64,000 nucleotides of DNA from Fictibacillus phosphorivorans (GTDB taxonomy: Bacteria > Bacillota > Bacilli > Bacillales > Fictibacillaceae), in NCBI RefSeq assembly GCF_007673525.1, contig NZ_VDZU01000001.1, positions 1,684,177 to 1,748,176 on the forward strand. The letters are read 5' to 3'. The position numbers were made by a program, and so were the translations under genes. The notes under the pieces were generated by a model. The model was given only the letters and a program-made list of their open reading frames with translations. It was not told where the DNA came from and did no database searches. Of the stretch, positions 54,250-63,024 are shown piece by piece. Position 1 is the first letter of the stretch; every line of letters begins with the position of its first letter.

Positions 54250-55103
54250 AGATGAATATTCAGATGCCTAGAATAAATCGAATTCCATTTTTCTTTAAAA
54301 ATCAAAACTTACTGATTCAGTGGGGAATCATATTTTTTCTTATCATCACTTTGATTACATTGATTGGACCGTTTATCGTTCCGAATGATCCCCTCACAGC
54401 GAATATGTCTGAACGGCTTGCCCCACCAAGTTCAACTTATCCTCTAGGAACTGACCACATGGGAAGATGTATATTTTCCAGGCTCATAGTCGGTGCTCAG
54501 TCAACACTTGGAATAACGGCACTCGTTGTTGCGACGGTTGCAATCATCGGGATTCCGATCGGTCTCGTGATCGGTTATATTGGTGGTCGATTGGATACAG
54601 TGTTTATGCGTGTAGCAGATGGTATACTTGCTCTTCCCGAATTTATTCTAGCGATTGCAATTGCTGGATTCTTAGGTCCGAGTTTGACGAATCTTATGAT
54701 TTCGATTGTTTTTGTTAAGTGGATTGCTTATACAAGGGTCGTAAGAAGTATTGTAATCACTGAACGAAACAAAGATTATGTCCAAGCTGCAAAAGTTGGG
54801 GGAAGTTCTAGCTGGAAGATTATACGAAGACATATGTTTCCGCAAATTGTTTCTCCTGTCCTTGTTCTAGCTACTCTGGATATCGGAAAAGTGATCCTTA
54901 CGATCTCTTCCTTATCTTACCTTGGATTAGGTGCGCAGCCGCCAGCACCAGAATGGGGAGCGATGTTGAATGATGGAAGACCTTATTTTCAGAGTGCGCC
55001 AGAATTAATGATCTATCCAGGTTTAGCTATCTTTTTTGTGGTTTTAGCATTTAACTTAATGGGTGAAGGATTGCGAGACAAATGGGATGTTAAAAGTCGT
55101 TAG
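54246..55103 (+). CDS. Nik/Opp-type ABC importer, permease 2
   Basis: A 285-residue DppC/NikC-type permease. An N-terminal segment is followed by GPFIVPNDPLTANMSERLAPPSS and YPLGTDHMGRC (hallmark of the family), further membrane segments, and an EAA loop (NKDYVQAAKVGGSSSWKIIRRHMFPQ). ATG overlaps the preceding stop. Partner of permease 1. Confidence 0.93.
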   Translation: MKMNIQMPRINRIPFFFKNQNLLIQWGIIFFLIITLITLIGPFIVPNDPLTANMSERLAPPSSTYPLGTDHMGRCIFSRLIVGAQSTLGITALVVATVAIIGIPIGLVIGYIGGRLDTVFMRVADGILALPEFILAIAIAGFLGPSLTNLMISIVFVKWIAYTRVVRSIVITERNKDYVQAAKVGGSSSWKIIRRHMFPQIVSPVLVLATLDIGKVILTISSLSYLGLGAQPPAPEWGAMLNDGRPYFQSAPELMIYPGLAIFFVVLAFNLMGEGLRDKWDVKSR

Positions 55104-55117
55104 AGAGGAGGTTTGCA

Positions 55118-56125
55118 ATGATTGAGAACAATACGCCAGCAACTTGTGAAAATAATCTGCTCGTTGTGGAAAACCTTTCAGTGATTATCCGTAACAGCAG
55201 GGAAAAGTTAATTCGCAATCTGCATTTTTCCATTTCTCAAGGTGAAATATTTGGGTTAGTCGGAGAGAGCGGCAGCGGAAAAAGTTTGACAGCCACCGTG
55301 ATTTTGGGAATGATTTCTAAGTCTTTGGAAGTTACAAGCGGATCTGTTAAACTTGGTCAATCAGAGATCACATCGTTAAGTGAAAGAGAGTTAAGAAACA
55401 TTCGTGGTAAAGAGATTGCTTACCTTTCACAAAACTACCAAAGCTTCTTCACTCCATTTATAAAAGTTGGACAGCAGTTTATTGAAATTATAAGATGTCA
55501 CACTGATATAAGTAGAAAAGAAGCAAAGAAAGTGGCTATTCATTGGCTGAACAAAGTCCACTTACCTGCAGAACGTGTATTTAACAGTTTTCCCGACGAA
55601 CTAAGTGGCGGACAATTACAGAGAGCTTCAATCGCATCTGCCATTATGTTTCAGCCGAGACTGATTATTGCAGATGAACCAACAACAGCTTTAGACGTGT
55701 TAACCGGAGAAAGAATTCTCGATCTACTGTCTGAGCTTAAAGAAGAGTTGAACTGCTCTATTCTCCTAATCTCACACGACTTGAAACATATTATTAACCG
55801 AACACAAACAGTAGGCGTTATGTACGGTGGACAAATTGTAGAAATAGGAAAAACCAGTGCTGTATTATCGAATCCTATCCATCCTTATACGAATCTATTA
55901 CTTCAGTCGAGGCTAAGATTGAATAAGCATATCCAACATGAGTTGCCGACTATGCTAGGTGAACCTGGATCAATGGCTGAAGAGGGGTGTCCTTTTTCTA
56001 AAAGGTGTCCAAGTGTTATGAAATCCTGCAGCAACATAGTCCCAATGAGTAGCTTAGGATCACACCATTCGGCGGCTTGTCATCTGATGAATGCAGAAAG
56101 GGAAGAACGATATGTTACACGTTAA
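55118..56125 (+). CDS. Nik/Opp-type ABC importer, ATPase 1
   Basis: A 335-residue DppD/NikD-type ATPase. Walker A GESGSGKS, signature LSGGQLQRAS and Walker B LIIADEPTTALD are intact. The C-terminal oligopeptide/nickel domain has a cysteine set (GCPFSKRCPSVMKSC, then CH), found in this family. AGAGAGGAGG precedes the ATG. Its 3' end overlaps ATPase 2 by 14 bases. Confidence 0.93.
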   Translation: MIENNTPATCENNLLVVENLSVIIRNSREKLIRNLHFSISQGEIFGLVGESGSGKSLTATVILGMISKSLEVTSGSVKLGQSEITSLSERELRNIRGKEIAYLSQNYQSFFTPFIKVGQQFIEIIRCHTDISRKEAKKVAIHWLNKVHLPAERVFNSFPDELSGGQLQRASIASAIMFQPRLIIADEPTTALDVLTGERILDLLSELKEELNCSILLISHDLKHIINRTQTVGVMYGGQIVEIGKTSAVLSNPIHPYTNLLLQSRLRLNKHIQHELPTMLGEPGSMAEEGCPFSKRCPSVMKSCSNIVPMSSLGSHHSAACHLMNAEREERYVTR

Positions 56126-56885
56126 TTCAATCTCGAAGACGTATCACTCAAAAGCAGCTTTAAGTGATATTTCACTAACCGTTCAACCTGGTGAAAGCAT
56201 AGGGGTAATTGGAGAGAGCGGGAGCGGTAAGAGTACGCTTGGTAAGATCATATTAGGGCTAGAGAAGCCTGAACAAGGAGATGTCCATTTTAGAGGGAGT
56301 AACCTGCACACGCTAAAAGGACAAGCTTTAAAAGCATCTAGACGTCACCTTCAAATCGTGTTTCAAGATCCTGCCGGGTCATTAAACCCCAAACTTCTTG
56401 TATGGAAGTCTGTGGTTGAACCGTTAGAAAATTTTCCAGACGTTATCCCTTCATTTTTAAAAGAAGTAAGACATGATCGTAAGAAGATGGCCGAAGTCTT
56501 GTTTCAAAAAGTGGGTCTATCATCTGAACTTCTGGAGAGATATCCACATCAGCTAAGTGGTGGACAAAAACAAAGAATTGCTGTAGCGAGGGGAATTAGC
56601 TTAGAACCAGATTTGCTGGTCTGCGATGAACCTACTTCAAGTCTTGATGTTTCTGTACAAGCACAAGTGCTCAACCTGTTAAAGAAGTTGCAGCGAGACT
56701 TGAACCTCTCTCTTCTATTCATCTCACATGATATTGCTGCTGTCCAATTCATGTGTGAACGAATTGTAGTATTAAAAGAAGGACTCGCAGTTGACTCATT
56801 TTTAACAGAGGATCTTTTTTCAGAGTCTCGTCATCCCTATACCAGACTATTGGTGGAGATGAGTATGGAACAAGAGTATAAATAG
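56112..56885 (+). CDS. Nik/Opp-type ABC importer, ATPase 2
   Basis: A 257-residue DppF/NikE-type ATPase starting at ATG 56112 (AAGGGAAG seven bases upstream). Walker A GESGSGKST, Q-loop VFQDPAGSLNP, signature LSGGQKQRIAVARG and Walker B LLVCDEPTSSLD are all present. It lacks the longer C-terminal domain of ATPase 1, as is usual for the Nik type. With it the importer is complete: one binding protein, two permeases, two ATPases. Confidence 0.93.
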   Translation: MLHVNSISKTYHSKAALSDISLTVQPGESIGVIGESGSGKSTLGKIILGLEKPEQGDVHFRGSNLHTLKGQALKASRRHLQIVFQDPAGSLNPKLLVWKSVVEPLENFPDVIPSFLKEVRHDRKKMAEVLFQKVGLSSELLERYPHQLSGGQKQRIAVARGISLEPDLLVCDEPTSSLDVSVQAQVLNLLKKLQRDLNLSLLFISHDIAAVQFMCERIVVLKEGLAVDSFLTEDLFSESRHPYTRLLVEMSMEQEYK

Positions 56886-56892
56886 AAGAGAG

Positions 56893-56931
56893 CCAACACT
56901 TTTACACGTGAAGTGCTGGTTTATTTTTTGT
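56893..56931 (+). terminator. Weak terminator or attenuator between importer and MATE genes
   Basis: CCAACACTT pairs with AAGTGCTGG (one mismatch) around about 56894-56920, followed by TTTATTTTTT. The MATE gene starts only 20 bases later, so partial read-through is likely. Confidence 0.6.
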
Positions 56932-56949
56932 GGGGGAGGATGAACGTAT

Positions 56950-58296
56950 TTGAATCATTCAAGATATCTTGGATTGGCACTACCGCTGATTCTAACAACC
57001 ATAACGACTCCTCTTCTTGGTGCAGTAGATACGGCTGTTGTGGGACAGTTAGATGATTCCTCTTACATAGCTGGAGTAGCTGTCGGCACGATTGTTTTTA
57101 ATACGATGTATTGGCTGTTTGGATTCTTGAGGGTAAGTACATCTGGATTTGCTGCACAAGCACTTGGAACAAAAAATGAGGACGATCTTATACGTTCCCT
57201 AAGTAGGCCATTGCTCTTAGCACTCAGCATAAGTGCCATTTTAGTAGCGCTTCAATACCCGATCAAAGAACAGTTTTTGCCGCTGTTGACATCAGATCCA
57301 GCCGTTAAGTCTCTAGCCATAGAATACTTTGCGATTCGTATATGGGGTGTACCATTTGGACTGCTCAATTATGTCATCATAGGATGGATGATGGGACTTG
57401 CCATGATTAAGAAGACTTTGTTTCTTCAAATGTATATGAATGTAACGAACATTGTACTTGATATTCTATTTGTTAAAGTCTTCTCATGGGGTGTGGCAGG
57501 TGTTGCGGTGGCTACATTGATTTCGGAGGTTTCCACTTTTATAATCGGTCTTTTTATCGTTTGGAAAGCGATCCCCGCAAAGCGGCGTAAGAAGATTTTC
57601 CAGATAAAATCAATCGATCTGTCCTCGTATAAAAAAATGATGAGAATGAACAGAGATCTATTCATTCGAACATTATGTTTATTAACTGTGTTTAATGTTT
57701 TTACGGCAAAAGGTGGCACTTTCGGGACAGAGATTCTAGCGGCAAACGCCATTTTGATCCAGATCCACTACATTATGGCTTATATGTATGATGGATTTGC
57801 CAATGCTTCAAGTATATTAACAGGCAGAGCAATAGGTTCTAATGATAAGGCACTTTATCGATCAACGATTAAGCTTAGTTTTCAATGGGCTGTTATCTCA
57901 TCACTAAGCATCTCGAGTGTTTATTTTGTATTTAAAAATCAGATACACCTATTGTTTACTTCTTTACCTGAAGTGTTGAATGTCGTTGGAACTTATGAAG
58001 CGTGGATTATCCTCTTTCCGATCGTATCCAGCTTTGGTGTCGTCCTTCACGGTATTTTTGTAGGAGCAACAGAAGCGTCTTCGCTACGAAACTCTATGAT
58101 TCTAGCTTTACTCGTTTTCTTAGTTTCGCTTTATTTAGCAGCACCACGTTTAGATAACCATGGATTATGGTTAGCGTTTATTCTTTTCAGCACCGCCAGA
58201 TCGTTGTTCCTAATTCTACATGTGCCAAAATTAACACGGACACTAGGATTCCATGAAGTTCATTATGATGGAAAGAATAAGGTATTCAATAGATAA
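56950..58296 (+). CDS. MATE family efflux transporter (DinF-like)
   Basis: A 448-residue protein with twelve hydrophobic segments in two similar halves, of the DinF-like MATE class: LPLILTTITTPLLGAVDTAVVGQL at the start, GFLRVSTSGFAAQALG, and FANASSILTGRAIGSND in the second half. MATE proteins export organic compounds using a Na+ or H+ gradient. TTG start after GGGGGAGG. Its place right after a Zur-controlled Nik-type importer suggests export of a small chelator or detoxification; that is inference. Confidence 0.9.
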   Translation: MNHSRYLGLALPLILTTITTPLLGAVDTAVVGQLDDSSYIAGVAVGTIVFNTMYWLFGFLRVSTSGFAAQALGTKNEDDLIRSLSRPLLLALSISAILVALQYPIKEQFLPLLTSDPAVKSLAIEYFAIRIWGVPFGLLNYVIIGWMMGLAMIKKTLFLQMYMNVTNIVLDILFVKVFSWGVAGVAVATLISEVSTFIIGLFIVWKAIPAKRRKKIFQIKSIDLSSYKKMMRMNRDLFIRTLCLLTVFNVFTAKGGTFGTEILAANAILIQIHYIMAYMYDGFANASSILTGRAIGSNDKALYRSTIKLSFQWAVISSLSISSVYFVFKNQIHLLFTSLPEVLNVVGTYEAWIILFPIVSSFGVVLHGIFVGATEASSLRNSMILALLVFLVSLYLAAPRLDNHGLWLAFILFSTARSLFLILHVPKLTRTLGFHEVHYDGKNKVFNR

Positions 58297-58324
58297 AAGG
58301 TAATGGCGCACATAAATATTGGCA

Positions 58325-58378
58325 TAAAAAACTGCACCTCCAATTGTTAGTTGTGTCTAACACATGGGGGGCAGTTAA
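58325..58378 (-). terminator. Long hairpin, probable terminator on the minus strand
   Basis: AACTGC (58330-58335) pairs with GCAGTT (58371-58376), inside which CCTCC pairs with GGGGG and GTTAG with CTAAC. On the minus strand a run of T follows, so it fits the end of the gene at 58418-58807. Its long, near-symmetric form also resembles ends of insertion sequences. Confidence 0.6.
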
Positions 58379-58417
58379 AATTGTAGTGCTTTTAGCCTGT
58401 TAAAATGATATCTTTTC

Positions 58418-58807
58418 TTAAGATAAAGTTATAAATAAACATAAAAGAAAAGCGATACTTGAAAATGGTGTCATCATACGCCTTTCTTTTTTACTCTGTG
58501 ACAGTAAGTTCGCTATGGTATTTAAACCGAGAAATATCGTAATAATCCAAACTAAAGTGTTCGTAGGTAAAAAACTAAAACCATATATAACATCAGTATG
58601 TTTTAGAAATACAACGCCCATAAATAATAGAATGATAGCATTTATCATACTCATAATACGTAATTTTATCGGTAAAACCTTATAAAAACCTCCCATCGCA
58701 AATTCACCTAATGGATAACCGAGCGAAAGTAATACCTGGAAGACCGAGATGCACACAAACATAATGGCAACAATAATCGAAGATAAATAGACAAACTCTG
58801 TGCCCAT
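58418..58807 (-). CDS. Small integral membrane protein, unknown
   Basis: A 129-residue protein with four transmembrane segments; YPLGEFAMGGFYKVLP near residue 31 is a distinctive loop. A GGAGG-like site precedes its ATG on the minus strand. No family assigned with confidence. Confidence 0.7.
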   Translation of the reverse strand: MGTEFVYLSSIIVAIMFVCISVFQVLLSLGYPLGEFAMGGFYKVLPIKLRIMSMINAIILLFMGVVFLKHTDVIYGFSFLPTNTLVWIITIFLGLNTIANLLSQSKKERRMMTPFSSIAFLLCLFITLS

Positions 58808-58992
58808 ATTTTACCTCCTCACTTATTCCTTCTTAAACTTATATTCAACCTTAATTAAAATTATTTGCATCGGTCTGAACTCAATAGCAGCATACGAAAA
58901 AAATCAGATGTTATTGTAACCACTTCGGCACAGACTAGAGCAATTAATGCCATTGTTTTCTATCATAGTTGGAAAAAAATACAACTCACCCT

Positions 58993-59021
58993 TGTAATAC
59001 GATGTACATCGTATTAATATA
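58993..59021 (+). promoter_or_regulatory. Promoter with perfect 20-bp palindrome (PadR-type operator)
   Basis: AATACGATGT (58996-59005) is followed directly by its exact complement ACATCGTATT (59006-59015). The palindrome lies between a -35-like TTGTAA (58993-58998) and a TAATAT/AATATA -10 (59015-59021). PadR regulators bind ATGT..ACAT-type sites, so autorepression of the next gene is likely. Confidence 0.7.
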
Positions 59022-59047
59022 CAATTAGAAAATATTGGAGGGTAAAC

Positions 59048-59374
59048 ATGGATAAAGAACTATTGAAGGGAAGTATTGAAATTTTGCTTCTTTCACTTTT
59101 GGTGGATGGAGATAGTTATGGATACGACATGACAAGGAAGCTGCGAAAATTAAGTAACGAAGAATTCTCTATGAATGAAGGAACCCTTTATCCAGCTTTG
59201 AAACGCCTAGAGAAAAAAGAGTGTGTGACTTCGTATTGGGAACATGGACCTGACGGAAATCGTCGTAAATATTATTCTTTAACAACAACTGGACGAAGGA
59301 TATTAACAGAAAAGCGTAGAGATTGGAAACAAATTAATGACCTGATGGATAAGACGCTGGAGGGGTTGTTATGA
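59048..59374 (+). CDS. PadR family transcriptional regulator
   Basis: A 108-residue winged-helix repressor: LLKGSIEILLLSLLVDGDSYGYDMTRKL at the start, NEGTLYPALKRLEKKECV as recognition helix and wing, and a short C-terminal helix. The signal it senses is unknown. It overlaps the next gene by 4 bases, the usual arrangement in which a PadR protein controls its membrane partner. TTGGAGG precedes the ATG. Confidence 0.93.
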   Translation: MDKELLKGSIEILLLSLLVDGDSYGYDMTRKLRKLSNEEFSMNEGTLYPALKRLEKKECVTSYWEHGPDGNRRKYYSLTTTGRRILTEKRRDWKQINDLMDKTLEGLL

Positions 59375-60000
59375 AGAATTTAGATCAATATATTAATGTG
59401 ATCGTAGCGGGCTTGCCAATAGAAGAACAAGAGGACATACGAGAAGAGTTAACACAGCACCTCAACGATCATATGAATGAGTTAATGATAAAAGGATACA
59501 CAGAGCAAGAATCGTTAAAAATTGCAATAAAGGCGTTCGGAAACGGAAAAAAGATGAATTGGGAAATGAAAAAAGCAGTCTATCCTTTTTATAAGATTAC
59601 GCGTTTTCTGTGGAACACCGTATTCGTTACCTTCGTCTTTTGTTTACTTTCATATTTTATCATGGAACATTACAACCCCGGAGCGGATAACACTGCACCT
59701 CTTTCCAGTGTAATAGGAGGTTTCTTTATCATTCTCTTTATAGCTGGGATGGCTGAACTGGTTTATGAGGCGATACAATTAAGCCAAGTGAAGATGAAAT
59801 ATATAATGAATCCTTGGATATTCTTTTTTACTCCCTCCATTTTTATCGGTGGCATAATGTTTTTAGCTTACTTTCAGCAGCCAGAAAACTATCAAAATGG
59901 AATGTGGGTTGATTTATTGGTAGTTCCTATTGGAGCCTTTTTCTACGTGATAGCCAGACAAATTTATAATCAACTTTTTACCGTTCTATCTAAACGGTAA
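59371..60000 (+). CDS. Permease-prefix-domain membrane protein paired with PadR
   Basis: A 209-residue protein. Residues 1-65 are a helical permease prefix/DUF1700-like domain (VAGLPIEEQEDIREELTQHLNDHM); residues 80-205 have four transmembrane segments. Such proteins are nearly always coded with a PadR regulator. Its role in membrane or envelope stress is plausible but not shown. It overlaps padR and is followed after 19 bases by a lipoprotein gene. Confidence 0.85.
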   Translation: MKNLDQYINVIVAGLPIEEQEDIREELTQHLNDHMNELMIKGYTEQESLKIAIKAFGNGKKMNWEMKKAVYPFYKITRFLWNTVFVTFVFCLLSYFIMEHYNPGADNTAPLSSVIGGFFIILFIAGMAELVYEAIQLSQVKMKYIMNPWIFFFTPSIFIGGIMFLAYFQQPENYQNGMWVDLLVVPIGAFFYVIARQIYNQLFTVLSKR

Positions 60001-60019
60001 ATGGGAGAGGGGAAGGTGC

Positions 60020-60496
60020 ATGAAGAAACAATGTCTACATGTGTTAACAGGGTTTTTGTTCATTCTATTATTAACTGCTTGTATAGCGGAAGACTATGAT
60101 GCTGGACCGCCAGAGTTAAGACTTAGTGTTGAAGAAGATTTAGATTTATACCCCTTAAAAGAAGCAAACGTTAACTGGAAAACAGAAAACAAGGAATATA
60201 AGAATAAAGTAAAGAACTTCATATTGCTAGGCAACGAACAAAGAAAAATCACGCTTCTACCTAATGAATCTGCGCAAATAATTTTACTCGAGAACAAAGA
60301 GAATGGTGGAGAATTTACAAAAGAGACAATGGAAATATCTTTATGGAAGGGAAATGAGGAAATAGAGTTGACGACGAAATCATCAAGTGATTACTCCTTT
60401 TCCTTCCCAAGTGATCCGGGTCGATATGTGTTAGAAGTTAATTTTCGCACCAGCAATGGTCGTTCGCAATATGTAGGAAATATCACATTAAAATAA
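60020..60496 (+). CDS. Lipoprotein, unknown
   Basis: A 158-residue exported protein with signal peptide and lipobox LTAC (Cys21). The mature part is acidic and strand-rich, ending in FPSDPGRYVLEVNFRTSNGRSQYVGNITLK-type sequence near residues 129-158, resembling small beta-sandwich domains. GAGAGGGGAAGG precedes the ATG. Likely in the operon with the PadR pair. Confidence 0.75.
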   Translation: MKKQCLHVLTGFLFILLLTACIAEDYDAGPPELRLSVEEDLDLYPLKEANVNWKTENKEYKNKVKNFILLGNEQRKITLLPNESAQIILLENKENGGEFTKETMEISLWKGNEEIELTTKSSSDYSFSFPSDPGRYVLEVNFRTSNGRSQYVGNITLK

Positions 60497-60502
60497 CGTA
60501 AA

Positions 60503-60530
60503 GAAGGGGCAACCACTAAGTTGCCCCTTC
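60503..60530. terminator. Convergent hairpin terminator
   Basis: GAAGGGGCAAC (60503-60513) pairs perfectly with GTTGCCCCTTC (60520-60530) between two converging genes; the T-run is weak on both strands. Confidence 0.7.
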
Positions 60531-60537
60531 ACGTCTA

Positions 60538-61344
60538 TTAATGACAATCCCAGTTAAATAATACGCTAGAAAATTCTTTTTTTCTTAAATCTTCTTTCTT
60601 GATAAAGAAGTTACCTACACCAGCATCTCCCCACATGATGTCGTTTTCACCTTCATCATCTGTATCAATCTGAAGCAAAGTAATGCGGTAATCATCAAAT
60701 TGCGTTCCATAATCACGTGGATCTGTTTGTGAAAAGTACGCGTATCCGCCTATTTTGTGTCCCATGTTCTCAACATGTTCACAGAAAAGGTCATAAAGCG
60801 TTTCTTCCCCCCACATATTTTTTTCACCAGTAGCCTGGTCCATATCAATAGGTTCATAACTTTCTTCAAATTGAAAATCACTTACACCAAGGGCTTCTTT
60901 TGACAAGGAAAAAGATAAACGGTATTCACCATTAAACGGAAGGTGTTCCTCTTCTGTATCTGAGGGAACATAAGAATCAGAAGTGTGAGACAACGTTATA
61001 TCCTCATGATAAACCACACGAAAGTTACTTTGATTTGTAGGGTTATCAAAATCCATTCCCATCACATCATCATTTTTAGAAAGAAAGAATTGCAGAATCC
61101 CTGTCTTTGGGAAGTGTTCGAGGTGAGGAATTTCATCAAAATTTAGTTGGCAAAGAAGAGCCATTGGTTTTTCAGAAGAATCTAGCGGATAAGAAAATCC
61201 TTCAGGCAAGTAAGGTGATCCTCCAATTTTGCTGTCTTTTACCTCTGTAGACTGACGCGTTGCTTGTATAGAAACAAAAGGAACAACTGTGTCCTCAATG
61301 TCTTTTCGATAGGGTTCTAATGCTTTTGGAAGTGATAAAGTCAT
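60538..61344 (-). CDS. DUF1963 protein (YwqG-like)
   Basis: A 268-residue soluble protein of the YwqG/DUF1963 family: KIGGSPYLPEGFSYP near residue 40, ALLCQLNFDEIPHLE, FPKTGILQFFLS, HKIGGYAYFSQTDPR and a DIMWGDAGVGNFFI end. In B. subtilis ywqG is near secreted toxin genes; no toxin is seen here. AAGGAGA precedes the ATG. Function unknown. Confidence 0.88.
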   Translation of the reverse strand: MTLSLPKALEPYRKDIEDTVVPFVSIQATRQSTEVKDSKIGGSPYLPEGFSYPLDSSEKPMALLCQLNFDEIPHLEHFPKTGILQFFLSKNDDVMGMDFDNPTNQSNFRVVYHEDITLSHTSDSYVPSDTEEEHLPFNGEYRLSFSLSKEALGVSDFQFEESYEPIDMDQATGEKNMWGEETLYDLFCEHVENMGHKIGGYAYFSQTDPRDYGTQFDDYRITLLQIDTDDEGENDIMWGDAGVGNFFIKKEDLRKKEFSSVLFNWDCH

Positions 61345-61458
61345 GGTATACGAATCTCCTTTTCTTTTTAGTGTAAGTTTCCTGTAATTGTATTACAATA
61401 CAAAATACACTGTAGTAACTTAATCTAGAGCTTTTATCTGTATAATTGAGGTGTGAAA

Positions 61459-61632
61459 ATGGGGATAACCCGAAAAAGTTTCTATTATTTTATATCTATT
61501 TATTTAACCCTTATTGCGTTCGACTTTTTCAAATATAAAAGTCTACAGTTATTAGAAAATTTAATTATACCTTCTCTTTATGTGCTGGTCATCTTGATAC
61601 TAGAGTGGTCAAAGCCTAAAAATAAGAGCTAA
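61459..61632 (+). CDS. Small membrane protein (57 residues)
   Basis: ATG 61459 (or GTG 61453) opens a 57-codon frame with GAGGTG just upstream. It encodes two hydrophobic segments (SFYYFISIYLTLIAFDFF and LIIPSLYVLVILILEW) joined by a short charged loop, and a basic tail KPKNKS. Codon use fits its neighbours. Function unknown. It accounts for most of the 372-bp gap between the YwqG-like and esterase genes. Confidence 0.6.
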   Translation: MGITRKSFYYFISIYLTLIAFDFFKYKSLQLLENLIIPSLYVLVILILEWSKPKNKS

Positions 61633-61717
61633 AGCATCAAGTAAGAGATTTTATTGCAGGTAATTTGACAAATTTCTTGAATGTATGAAGTAAGTTATTC
61701 ATATTGGAGGGATTTCA

Positions 61718-62473
61718 ATGACAGAGAAGCATTCAGTAATGACTGAAGCTCAACCTTTTTACTTTGAAGGAAACAAAGTGGGTATATTAATTTCTCATGG
61801 TTTTACTGGTTCTACCCAAAGTATGCGCCCTTTAGGAGAGGCATACGCTAAGGCAGGATATACAGTATGTGGTCCGAGGCTCAAAGGGCATGGTACCCAC
61901 TATGAGGATATGGAAAAGACTACATATCATGATTGGATTGCTTCTATTGAAGAAGGTTACCAATGGCTCAATGAACGTTGTGATACCATTTTTGTTACGG
62001 GTCTCTCAATGGGAGGAACACTAACGTTATACGTTGCAGAAACGTATCCAAATATTAAAGCAATCATTCCAATCAATGCTGCAATCGACATCCAAGACAT
62101 GGAAAACATGCAACATTCCAACCAACGATTTCTAGACGCCATAGGTTCAGACTTAAAGAATCCGGATGTGAAAGAACTTGCTTATGACAAAACTCCGGTT
62201 CAATCTCTAAAAGAAATTGTATTGTTAATGAAAAAAGTAAAAGAAAGTCTTCATACTGTCACATGTCCCGCACTCATTTTTGTATCAACAGAAGATCATG
62301 TTGTACCACCTGAAAACTCTCAAACCATCTATGATTCCATTTCATCCCGTAACAAACAGATTATTTCTTTAAAGAACAGTTACCATGTGGCTACACTCGA
62401 CAATGACCAACAGCTTATTATCGATGAAACACTGAAGTTCATAGACAAAATATGTAATAAAATTAATGCGTAA
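61718..62473 (+). CDS. Alpha/beta hydrolase, carboxylesterase (Est30-like)
   Basis: A 251-residue esterase. The oxyanion segment SHGFTGS is near residue 28, the nucleophile lies in GLSMGG (about residue 94), the acid in STEDHVVPP and the catalytic histidine in SYHVATLD. These match the monoacylglycerol-lipase/Est30 type. No signal peptide, so it is cytoplasmic. TTGGAGGG precedes the ATG. Natural substrate unknown. Confidence 0.92.
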   Translation: MTEKHSVMTEAQPFYFEGNKVGILISHGFTGSTQSMRPLGEAYAKAGYTVCGPRLKGHGTHYEDMEKTTYHDWIASIEEGYQWLNERCDTIFVTGLSMGGTLTLYVAETYPNIKAIIPINAAIDIQDMENMQHSNQRFLDAIGSDLKNPDVKELAYDKTPVQSLKEIVLLMKKVKESLHTVTCPALIFVSTEDHVVPPENSQTIYDSISSRNKQIISLKNSYHVATLDNDQQLIIDETLKFIDKICNKINA

Positions 62474-62483
62474 GGCATTAAAA

Positions 62484-62518
62484 GAAACCCGAACGGTAAG
62501 CAACAATTCGGGTTTTCT
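62484..62518. terminator. Bidirectional terminator
   Basis: AACCCGAA (62486-62493) pairs with TTCGGGTT (62507-62514), with T-runs on both strands, between converging genes. Confidence 0.85.
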
Positions 62519-62524
62519 TCGTGT

Positions 62525-62875
62525 TTAAAACTTAGTATCATTATTCAAATAATGGCGGGATGAATGGGAAGGAGAAAAACTTACAGTATAGGTATCTCCG
62601 AGTTCTTTCTGTATTTTTGCTGAAAGAGTTTGACCTAGCTGATTATGCTCAGTTTCCAGCTCTACACCTTTTTCACGTATTCTATCGTTCGCCCAATCTA
62701 TCCATTCTCCGTATTCTATGGTCCAATTTTGCAATTCCTCTTTTAGTTCTAAGGAAATAGGAAGTTCATCAAGGTCTAGATTAGAGCCGCACAGATTGCA
62801 CCAAACAGGATCAGTATCAACATCAGCTTCTAATTTTAGTTCATAGATTTTCATATTTTCGCAACAACATTCCAT
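62525..62875 (-). CDS. Uncharacterised protein with cysteine motif
   Basis: A 116-residue protein from ATG 62875 (GGAG seven bases upstream on the minus strand), beginning MECCCENM. A second pair, WCNLCGSNL, could complete a zinc-binding site with the N-terminal cysteines. The rest is acidic and helical. Related small proteins occur in Bacillus; no function known. A longer start at 62941 is possible but less supported. Confidence 0.7.
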   Translation of the reverse strand: MECCCENMKIYELKLEADVDTDPVWCNLCGSNLDLDELPISLELKEELQNWTIEYGEWIDWANDRIREKGVELETEHNQLGQTLSAKIQKELGDTYTVSFSPSHSSRHYLNNDTKF

Positions 62876-63024
62876 ATGCAACACTCCATCAAACGTTCTG
62901 TTAGTTTTGTATCCTAATCTATAATAATCATTAATAACCATAAAGGAAAGAAACAGCGTAACGAGAATGGATCGTATAAACTTGAATGAAAAAAGTTAGT
63001 CAAAAAGGTAGGAGAGTGAAACGT

